Assembly: GCA_024762755.1 (NCBI GenBank) | Contig: JANTGX010000022.1 | Span: 1 to 16,214 of the forward strand | DNA from: Gammaproteobacteria bacterium | Lineage (GTDB): Bacteria > Pseudomonadota > Gammaproteobacteria > SZUA-152 | DNA length: 16,214 nucleotides | Reading direction: 5' to 3' | Shown: one piece after another, positions 1-5,426 of the stretch | How positions within the stretch are numbered: the stretch's first letter is position 1 | Layout of the letters: every line of letters starts with the position of its first letter | The notes under the pieces: model-generated | Database searches by the model: none | What the model was told of the DNA's origin: nothing | The model's input: only the letters and a program-made list of their open reading frames with translations | Position numbers and translations under genes: made by a program

Positions 1-455
1 GTGATATCGGATTCCCCGGCAAACTCGAAGAAGGTCGCCGCACCACCGTACTCGATGCCATCGATGAAATCGCTGGTGCTGAAGTCGAACAGATCCACCG
101 TCATCTGACAGGCGATCATGCGGACCTCGGCCTCGATACACAGCTCTCGCAGCTCTTCGAGACTGGCCACACCCTTGGACTTCATCTTCTGCTTCATCAT
201 CACGGTCATCATGGACTGCATACCCGGCAATGCCTGTACCAATACCGGCATGGGCATGGGCATGGGCATGCCTGGGTTGCCCAGTGACGTGACTTTGAGA
301 TCCAACTTCTTGCGCAGCAGCTGAAGGCCGTAGAAGGTGCAGAAGATCTCCACCTCGTAGCCCAGGGCGGCGGCCGTGGAACCCAGGATCAGGGGAGGAT
401 AGGCCCAATCCAGCGTTCCCTTCGTGGCGATGATCGCCAGCTTCTTCTCAGACAT
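1..455 (-). CDS. dsrE2: DsrE2-family sulfur carrier (3' end outside window)
   Basis: Partial gene; 151 codons are visible from the ATG at 455 and the frame is still open at the window edge. The start is set by a strong GGAGGGGG ribosome site just upstream. The N-terminus (MSEKKLAIIATKGTLDWAYP) and the 'GYEVEIFCTFYGL' segment are typical of the DsrE/DsrF/DrsH-like DsrE2 proteins, with cysteines at residues 39, 106 and 116; C116 lies in 'MIACQMTVDLF'. Family members occur next to tusA (and often rhd) in sulfur oxidizers and are thought to pass persulfide sulfur between TusA and the Dsr or sHdr oxidation systems; DsrE2 has been described as membrane-associated. It lies 33 bp after tusA on the same strand and is probably co-transcribed. 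Unusual is a Met-Pro repeat (residues 63-70) encoded by a tandem hexanucleotide. Family assignment is firm; the exact partner is inferred. Confidence 0.88.
   Translation of the reverse strand, partial: MSEKKLAIIATKGTLDWAYPPLILGSTAAALGYEVEIFCTFYGLQLLRKKLDLKVTSLGNPGMPMPMPMPVLVQALPGMQSMMTVMMKQKMKSKGVASLEELRELCIEAEVRMIACQMTVDLFDFSTSDFIDGIEYGGAATFFEFAGESDI
247..270. repeat. Four tandem GGCATG hexamers inside dsrE2
   Basis: Four perfect copies of GGCATG lie head to tail. Read on the minus strand they keep the frame of dsrE2 and give alternating Met and Pro (residues 63-70). The repeat length is a multiple of three, so copy-number change would lengthen or shorten the Met-Pro stretch without breaking the frame. 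Confidence 0.8.
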
Positions 456-488
456 AAAACCCCCTCCGGGAGTGGCTTGCGCCGCCCG

Positions 489-719
489 TCAGCTCTTTTT
501 GATCAGAAAATGGAATTTGCCGCCTTCTTCGCGGGATTCCATCAGTTCGTTACCGGTCTGCTTGGCAAAGGCCTCGAAGTCCTTCACGGAACCGGGATCG
601 GTGGCGATGATGTGCAGGACCTGGCCCGCGCTCATGGCGCCGAGGGCCTTCTTCGCCCGCAGGATGGGCAGGGGGCAGTTGAGGCCGGATGCATCCAGTT
701 CTTGATCGAAATCTGCCAT
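489..719 (-). CDS. tusA: TusA sulfur-carrier protein
   Basis: Small cytoplasmic persulfide carrier of 76 residues, the usual length for TusA/SirA/YeeD proteins. The hallmark CPxP motif is present as C15-P-L-P18 in 'DASGLNCPLPILRAKKAL'; Cys15 is the expected persulfide-bearing residue. The rest fits the two-layer alpha/beta fold, with a Gly/Gln-rich turn and 'ATDPGSVKDFEAFAK', a common TusA segment. The ATG at 719 is preceded by AAAGGAG at a good distance. It is the first gene of a probable tusA-dsrE2 unit; in sulfur oxidizers this pair delivers sulfane sulfur to DsrEFH/DsrC or to the sHdr complex. A housekeeping role in tRNA thiolation is the alternative, but the dsrE2 and sox neighbours favour sulfur oxidation. 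No rhodanese (rhd) gene precedes it. Confidence 0.93.
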   Translation of the reverse strand: MADFDQELDASGLNCPLPILRAKKALGAMSAGQVLHIIATDPGSVKDFEAFAKQTGNELMESREEGGKFHFLIKKS

Positions 720-1084
720 GTCGTTGCTCCTTTATTGGTGGTGGTTGCGCGTCTTACGCGAGTGAAACCTTTATTAGAATTCAATTGTCCACTTATATTT
801 GAAAGATTCGCGGATTGCAAGCCGCACGTCTCCCTCTCGTGAACCATTCATGGATGCGGGCATCTCATCCCGGGCATGACGAAAACCTGAAATATCTCAT
901 GCTCGCATCAGATCAGCCGACATACTGGCCATGCAGAGAGAACCCAAGCCACTGACTCAGATATGATTTCACCGAAGCCATGAAGCACGAGCCGCCGCAG
1001 CGTCGCCACGCCTTGCAACAGACCCTGCTACACTCCACGCCGCGATCGTCCGCCTGCCGCGAAGAAACTCGATCCCGCCTCGCC
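720..1084. other. Divergent intergenic region tusA / bepA
   Basis: This 365-bp stretch separates the divergent tusA and bepA starts. Its left half is AT-rich and holds the tusA promoter candidate. For bepA I find only a weak -10-like TATGAT at 962-967 without a matching -35. An in-frame extension upstream of the bepA start (from 980) codes for residues that look like noise ahead of a clear signal peptide. No other gene or RNA is supported here. Confidence 0.6.
792..820 (-). promoter_or_regulatory. Candidate sigma70 promoter of tusA-dsrE2
   Basis: Read on the minus strand, TTGCAA (815-820) and TATAAG (792-797) are separated by exactly 17 bp, giving 4/6 and 5/6 matches to the consensus -35 and -10. 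A start about 7 bp further on would leave a leader of roughly 65 nt before the tusA ATG. No second convincing promoter is seen in this stretch. This is pattern evidence only. Confidence 0.5.
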
Positions 1085-2536
1085 ATGTCTATTCGCCCCC
1101 TGCTGCTCTGCCTCCTCCTCGTACTCGGCCTGTCAGCGGCCCCGGCCCATGCCGGCGCCGACGACGCCCTCAAACTGCCCGATATCGGTGATGCCGCCGG
1201 CCAGATCATCACCCCGGCCGAAGAGCAGCAGATCGGGCGCGAATACATGCGCAACGTACGCCAAGCCCTGAAGCTGCGCGACGACCCGCTCATCGAGGAC
1301 TACCTGCAAAACCTCGCCGAACGCCTCGTCTCCCAGGTGGACGGCTATGAACAGCCCATTCATCTCTTTCTCGTCGACGACCCTTCCATCAATGCCTTTG
1401 CCGGTCCCGGCGGCTATATCGGCATTCACACGGGGCTGATCACTGCTTCGGAAAAGGAAGGCGAACTCGTCTCCGTGCTGGCCCATGAGCTGGCCCACGT
1501 CGTGCAACGGCACCTGTTGCGCTCCGTCGAACAGGGCCAGAACATGGAGCTGACCACGCTGGCGGCCCTGGTGGCGGCCATCGTCATCGGCAGCCAGAGC
1601 CCCCAGGCCGGCCAGGCCGTACTCAGCGGCACCCTGGCCGGCTCGGTGCAGCAACAGCTCAACTACTCCCGCCAACACGAGCAGGAGGCCGACCGCATCG
1701 GCATCGCCATGATGAGCCGTGCCGGCTACGACCCTCACGACATGGTGAGCTTCTTTGAGAAGCTTCAATCCAGCAATCGTTACGCCGGCCTGTATGCCGT
1801 GGAGATGCTGCAGACCCACCCCCTGACGCTATCGCGCATCGCCGATGCCCGGAATCGGGCCGATCAGTCTCCCACCGCGCCACACCATGACGAACTGGAC
1901 TTCCAACTCATCAAGGTGCGCACCCTGTCCTTCGACAGGGATCCCGCCAGCTTCCTCAAGTCCCTGGACGAACTCGACATTACGCCGGCCGCCGCGCAAT
2001 ACGGCAAGGCCCTGGCGGCGGCACGCCGGGGGGAATACGCTCGTGCCCGGTCCCTCCTCGACAGCCTGATTGCGGCAGACAGCCATCGCCTGATCTATCC
2101 CTATACCGCCGGCGAAATCGAGCTCGCCGCGCAGCGTCCGGCCGAGGCCCGGCAGATCCTGCAGGCCGCTTTGGCCCTCTATCCACAGAACACCCTGCTC
2201 AGCGGACTCCTGGCCAAGGCCTTGTTGGCCGAAGGCCAGCCTGCCGAGGCCAGCTCACTCTTGACCCAGCAACTGCGCCTACATCCCGACCGTCACCTCT
2301 ATGCGCTACATGCCCGAGCAGCCAAGGCAGCAGGCCAACTCGCCGGTGCCTATCAGTCCCTCGCCGAACTCGCCTACAGCGACGGCAACACCCTGCAGGC
2401 CATTGACTATCTGCAACAGGCCATTACTGCCCTGGAGGATGACGAATACCGCCGATTGGCCATGCAGGCACGCCTCGAGGCCTGGAAAGACGAGGTGAAG
2501 AGTGCCAACATGGCGTCTGACAAAACTGCCCCGTGA
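1085..2536 (+). CDS. bepA: BepA-like periplasmic M48 metalloprotease/chaperone with TPR domain
   Basis: A 483-residue secreted zinc peptidase, close to E. coli BepA (YfgC) in length. Residues 1-23 form a Sec signal peptide (basic start, Leu-rich core, cleavage after A-H-A), which is why the ATG at 1085 is preferred over the upstream in-frame ATG at 980. The zinc site is complete: H134-E-L-A-H138 with catalytic E135, E201 in 'EQEADRIGI', and H245 in 'LQTHPLTLSRIADAR', the histidine that in BepA helps gate activity. Residues from about 275 to 460 are helical, Ala/Leu-rich TPR repeats. BepA promotes assembly of outer-membrane proteins, notably LptD, and degrades stalled ones. The ribosome site is weak. 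Divergent pairing of bepA with a tusA-type gene is, as I recall, also seen in Pseudomonas, so this is probably old synteny rather than part of the Sox system. No clear terminator follows, so some read-through into sox is possible. Confidence 0.9.
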   Translation: MSIRPLLLCLLLVLGLSAAPAHAGADDALKLPDIGDAAGQIITPAEEQQIGREYMRNVRQALKLRDDPLIEDYLQNLAERLVSQVDGYEQPIHLFLVDDPSINAFAGPGGYIGIHTGLITASEKEGELVSVLAHELAHVVQRHLLRSVEQGQNMELTTLAALVAAIVIGSQSPQAGQAVLSGTLAGSVQQQLNYSRQHEQEADRIGIAMMSRAGYDPHDMVSFFEKLQSSNRYAGLYAVEMLQTHPLTLSRIADARNRADQSPTAPHHDELDFQLIKVRTLSFDRDPASFLKSLDELDITPAAAQYGKALAAARRGEYARARSLLDSLIAADSHRLIYPYTAGEIELAAQRPAEARQILQAALALYPQNTLLSGLLAKALLAEGQPAEASSLLTQQLRLHPDRHLYALHARAAKAAGQLAGAYQSLAELAYSDGNTLQAIDYLQQAITALEDDEYRRLAMQARLEAWKDEVKSANMASDKTAP

Positions 2537-2573
2537 CAGAACCCACGGAATGGCACTAAATTTTCCCGACCTA

Positions 2574-2601
2574 TTGTACTGACGTTCAATTCTGGTATAA
2601 G
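2574..2601 (+). promoter_or_regulatory. Candidate promoter of the soxXYZA operon
   Basis: An extended -10 element, TGG-TATAAG (TG at 2593-2594, TATAAG 2596-2601), lies 16 bp after TTGTAC (2574-2579), which matches the -35 only at TTG. The extended TG can compensate for a poor -35. The implied leader before soxX is about 220 nt. A second, weaker candidate closer to the gene is TATAAA (2751-2756) with CCGACA (2726-2731) and a long 19-bp spacer. The sequence cannot decide between them. Confidence 0.4.
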
Positions 2602-2643
2602 AGACAAACTTGCACAGCGCCTCATCGTGTTGAGCAAGGCAAC

Positions 2644-2665
2644 AACAGAAACAAAACAGAAACAA
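2644..2665. repeat. Perfect tandem 11-bp repeat in the sox leader
   Basis: AACAGAAACAA occurs twice, directly abutting (2644-2654 and 2655-2665). The 11-bp period is about one helical turn, so a protein binding both copies would sit on the same face of the DNA. It lies downstream of the extended -10 candidate and upstream of the second candidate. A regulator site is possible but unproven. Confidence 0.55.
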
Positions 2666-2711
2666 GAAGGCAGATTCATTTGCCCGGATTCACCACCAAT
2701 AATAATTTCAA

Positions 2712-2726
2712 GGCAGGCCGCCTGCC
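2712..2726. repeat. GGCAGG-CCG-CCTGCC inverted repeat in the sox leader
   Basis: Perfect 6-bp arms (2712-2717 and 2721-2726) with a 3-nt centre form either a compact GC hairpin in RNA or a dyad operator in DNA. No T-run follows, so it is not an intrinsic terminator. It sits about 100 bp upstream of soxX, next to three ATAAAT boxes at 2752, 2765 and 2777; the last lies within the short palindrome GGATAAATCC (2775-2784). Confidence 0.5.
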
Positions 2727-2827
2727 CGACAACAACATCCAAAAACCGGCTATAAATAAGTCGAATAAATGTTTGGATAAATCCGTCTAATAATATCCGA
2801 CTACTCAACAGGAAGGAGGAAGCAGCG

Positions 2828-3205
2828 ATGCGGAAATCCGCTAGCACGACACTGGCTCTCGCCGGTGCAATGTCCTTGGTAATGGGAGGCCTGACCGCCG
2901 TCACACAGCCCGCCAACGCCGCCGAGGGGGCATCGGTGATCGAGCAGGGCAAGGCTTTGGCCTTCGACCGCAAAAAGGGCAACTGCCTGGCCTGCCATGA
3001 GATCAAGGGCGGTGCCATGCCGGGCAACATCGGCCCAGCACTCAAGAACATGGCCGAAAGCTACCCCGACAAAAGTGAGCTGCGTACCGTGATCTGGGAC
3101 ATGACCAAGTTCAATCCCAACAGCATCATGCCACCCTTTGGCAAATACAAGGTCCTGACCGAAGACGAACTCGACAAAGTCGTCGAATTCATTCATACCC
3201 TCTGA
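2828..3205 (+). CDS. soxX: SoxX, monoheme cytochrome c of the SoxAX complex
   Basis: A 125-residue periplasmic c-type cytochrome. Residues 1-31 form a Sec signal peptide ending A-N-A before AEG. One heme site is present, C53-L-A-C56-H57, with the family sequence 'GNCLACH'; M101 in 'NSIMPPFGKYKVL' is the likely distal ligand by comparison with SoxX proteins. With SoxA it couples thiosulfate oxidatively to SoxY, and SoxX takes the electrons on. The ATG is preceded by an excellent AGGAAGGAGGA ribosome site. It is the first gene of soxX-soxY-soxZ-soxA, with 49 bp to soxY. The long AT-rich leader with repeats suggests this gene carries the operon's regulatory region. Confidence 0.95.
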   Translation: MRKSASTTLALAGAMSLVMGGLTAVTQPANAAEGASVIEQGKALAFDRKKGNCLACHEIKGGAMPGNIGPALKNMAESYPDKSELRTVIWDMTKFNPNSIMPPFGKYKVLTEDELDKVVEFIHTL

Positions 3206-3254
3206 CGCGATCAGCGCACACCAGACCAAAACCCCAGAAGGAGATAACAAGATC

Positions 3255-3719
3255 ATGAAACGCAGAAGCTTCCTCAAAGGTACCGTTGCCAGCGGCATGT
3301 TGGGCGTCGCCGCCACCGCAGGTCTGCTGACCCCCAAGATGGTGCTCGCCGCCTGGCCCAAGGCCGCCTTCGAAGCCAAGGACCTGAACCAGGGCATCGA
3401 ACTCGTCATGGGCTCTTCCGATGTCACCGAAAGCAGTGACGTCAAGATCAAGGCACCGGACATCGCCGAAAACGGCGCCGTGGTACCCATCACCGTATCC
3501 ACCACCCTGCCCGGCGTCGACGTCATGGCCGTCTACATCGCCAAGAATCCCGTGCCACTGGCCTGTAGCTATGACCTTGGCCCGACCACCAAAGGCTTCG
3601 TCTCCTGCCGAGTCAAAATGGGCAAAACCTCCGATCTGATCGCCGTCGTGAGATCCGGCGGCAAACTCTACAGTGCCAAGAAGGCCGTCAAGGTCACCAT
3701 CGGCGGCTGCGGCGGTTAA
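3255..3719 (+). CDS. soxY: SoxY, covalent sulfur carrier subunit
   Basis: A 154-residue protein that carries the thiosulfate-derived sulfur during Sox oxidation. The N-terminus K-R-R-S-F-L-K is a twin-arginine signal, so folded SoxYZ is likely exported by Tat; cleavage is expected near residue 33. The C-terminus ends in the diagnostic G-G-C152-G-G swinging arm, whose cysteine forms the S-thiosulfonate conjugate. The intervening region is the immunoglobulin-like beta fold of the family. Two further cysteines, C104 ('PLACSYDLG') and C118 ('FVSCRVK'), are unusual, since the studied Paracoccus SoxY has a single cysteine; they may form a disulfide. soxZ follows after 51 bp. A run of seven T after the stop has no stem before it. 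Confidence 0.96.
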   Translation: MKRRSFLKGTVASGMLGVAATAGLLTPKMVLAAWPKAAFEAKDLNQGIELVMGSSDVTESSDVKIKAPDIAENGAVVPITVSTTLPGVDVMAVYIAKNPVPLACSYDLGPTTKGFVSCRVKMGKTSDLIAVVRSGGKLYSAKKAVKVTIGGCGG

Positions 3720-3770
3720 CCCTTTTTTTCAGCAGACAACTGACAAGTTCATAGATAGAGGATTAGAACG

Positions 3771-4088
3771 ATGGCCAAGAAGAAGATTCGAGTTCGCGCC
3801 AAACTAAAAGGCAACGTGGTCGAGGTTAAGGCACTGATGAGCCACCCCATGGAAACCGGCCTGCGTAAAGACAAAAAGACCGGCAAGAAGATCCCTGCTC
3901 ACTTCATCAAGGAAGTCGTAGCCGAGCACAAGGGCAACAAAGTCATCGTTGCCCACTGGGGCGTCGCCATTTCCAAGAATCCCTACATCGCCTTCAAGTT
4001 CACCGGCGCCGCCAAGGGCGACACCCTGAAGGTCAGCTGGGAAGACAATATGGGCGAAAGCGCGAGCGCAGAAGTCAAAATCGGCTGA
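3771..4088 (+). CDS. soxZ: SoxZ, partner subunit of the SoxYZ carrier
   Basis: A 105-residue protein without its own signal peptide, as expected: SoxZ is exported as a passenger in complex with Tat-targeted SoxY. The sequence is typical, with a Lys/Arg-rich start, 'VVEVKALMSHPMETGLRKDKKTGKKIPAHFI' features around residues 16-46 (HPMETG motif), and a beta-rich remainder forming an Ig-like sandwich that packs against SoxY. It provides the surface presented to SoxAX and SoxB and has no catalytic residues. The ribosome site GAGG is moderate. It lies between soxY (51 bp) and soxA (85 bp) on the same strand, in the same transcript by all appearances. Confidence 0.95.
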   Translation: MAKKKIRVRAKLKGNVVEVKALMSHPMETGLRKDKKTGKKIPAHFIKEVVAEHKGNKVIVAHWGVAISKNPYIAFKFTGAAKGDTLKVSWEDNMGESASAEVKIG

Positions 4089-4173
4089 CGCCTCAACCCC
4101 TAGCAAAGCGATCGACAATTAAAAGACGGTCGGCCAAATCGGCTAGCACCGTTAAACGGATGGAGGAGCAACA

Positions 4174-5010
4174 ATGAATAAACTGCTTGTCATAGCAGCA
4201 GCAGTAAGCGTGCTCGGCACTACACCGCTGGTCGGCCAGGCCAGCCCTGAGGACGATCTGAAGGCCTTTCAGGGCTATTTCCTGAAGCGTTTCCCCAATG
4301 TACCACTGGATGAATACGCCAACGGCGTCTATGCACTGGACGCCGCCTCGCGTGAACAGTGGGAGGCCATCGAGGAATTCCCCCCCTACGAGATCGCCAT
4401 CGAGGAAGGTGAAGAGCTGTTCAACACCCCCTTCAAGAACGGCAAGACCTACGCCAGCTGCTTTCGCAATGGCGGCATCGGTGTAAAGGGCGACTACCCT
4501 TACTACGACATCGACAAGGGCCGGGTCGAAACCCTGGAGTCGGCCATCAACGAATGCCGCACCAAGAACGGTGAAAAGCCCCTCAAATACAAGAAGGGCA
4601 AGATCGCCTCGATCTCTGCCTACATGGCCTACACCACCCGCGGCCAAAAGATCGACATCAAGATCCCGTTCGACCAGCGTGCACGGGACGCCTATGAGCA
4701 TGGCAAGCACTTCTTCTACGCCCGTCGCGGCCAGCTCAACATGGCCTGCGCACATTGCCACGTCGACCATGCTGGCAAACGCATCCGTGCCGACATCCTA
4801 TCACCGGCCCTGGGCCACCCCTCCCACTTTCCCGTCTATCGTTCGAAGTGGGGCGGTATGGGCACACTGCATCGTCGCTTCGGTGGCTGCAACAAGCAGG
4901 TACGCGCGCGGCCCTTCAAGGCCCAGAGCCCTCAGTATCGTGACATGGAATACTTCCTCACCTACATGAGCAACGGTATTCCCTGGAATGGTCCCGGTGC
5001 ACGTAAATAA
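4174..5010 (+). CDS. soxA: SoxA, single-heme cytochrome c subunit of SoxAX
   Basis: A 278-residue periplasmic protein with a Sec signal of about 23 residues (cleavage after G-Q-A). It has two cytochrome-like halves. The C-terminal half binds heme through C192-A-H-C195-H196, and C239 in 'FGGCNKQVRARPF' is the active-site cysteine ligand, found as a persulfide in characterised SoxA. The N-terminal half has lost its heme motif: only C96 ('ASCFRNGG') remains, with C128 ('NECRTK') as probable disulfide partner. This makes it the monoheme SoxA class. The enzyme joins thiosulfate to SoxY Cys152. The start follows GGAGGAG. An intrinsic terminator lies 33 bp after the stop, closing the soxXYZA transcript. 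Confidence 0.95.
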   Translation: MNKLLVIAAAVSVLGTTPLVGQASPEDDLKAFQGYFLKRFPNVPLDEYANGVYALDAASREQWEAIEEFPPYEIAIEEGEELFNTPFKNGKTYASCFRNGGIGVKGDYPYYDIDKGRVETLESAINECRTKNGEKPLKYKKGKIASISAYMAYTTRGQKIDIKIPFDQRARDAYEHGKHFFYARRGQLNMACAHCHVDHAGKRIRADILSPALGHPSHFPVYRSKWGGMGTLHRRFGGCNKQVRARPFKAQSPQYRDMEYFLTYMSNGIPWNGPGARK

Positions 5011-5043
5011 GGCATGAGATCACAAGCCCGTTTGTGAATAGTG

Positions 5044-5076
5044 AAAAGCCCGGCGATTTCCTTGCCGGGCTTTTTT
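5044..5076 (+). terminator. Strong intrinsic terminator after soxA
   Basis: An 11-bp perfect stem (5044-5054 with 5064-5074; core AGCCCGGC / GCCGGGCT), a 9-nt loop and a run of six T (5071-5076) form a textbook Rho-independent terminator. It separates soxXYZA from soxB, so soxB either depends on read-through or has its own promoter. Confidence 0.93.
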
Positions 5077-5426
5077 GTGTCTCTCCTCGCGACATTGCAA
5101 CGCCATTGTCTCCGAGCACAGGATCGAAACAATTTACCCGTAAAGCATAAGTGGCGCATTCCATATTGCCATTACTGAATAACCCTTCTGGACACTGTGG
5201 TGGACTAGCTTTCACCGCGGCGTTCGATGCAGAATGCCCATGACGATATCTCTAAATATCCAATCAAGTCAGCCCGTCCCATTGGCCGATCGAGCTCACG
5301 GCCGATGCCTCAACCTGGACAGGACTGGGCAGGGGCGCGGCAGCTGACGCCTCCAAACCAGACATTCTTGAAAACCATAATGAAAAACGTCCAAAACGTA
5401 GCGTACAACCAGCCAGGAGCACCCGC
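5077..5426. other. 350-bp stretch between the soxA terminator and soxB
   Basis: No supported gene is seen here. The only plus-strand open frame (5227-5430) overlaps the soxB start, lacks a signal peptide and does not resemble SoxK, whose gene lies next to soxA in some other bacteria. I find no convincing -35/-10 pair; CATAAT at 5376-5381 is an isolated -10-like box. A small dyad GATAT-N6-ATATC lies at 5245-5260. The length and position suggest a soxB promoter/leader, but nothing proves it. Confidence 0.5.

Noticed and set aside
2531..2548. CCGTG / CACGG stem at the bepA stop, considered as a terminator
   Set aside because: Only 5 bp, overlaps the stop codon, and lacks an adjacent T-run.
3714..3729. 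GGTTAACC followed by seven T after the soxY stop, considered as a terminator
   Set aside because: The palindrome has no loop and no adjoining GC stem, so an intrinsic terminator would not form; soxZ follows in the same unit.
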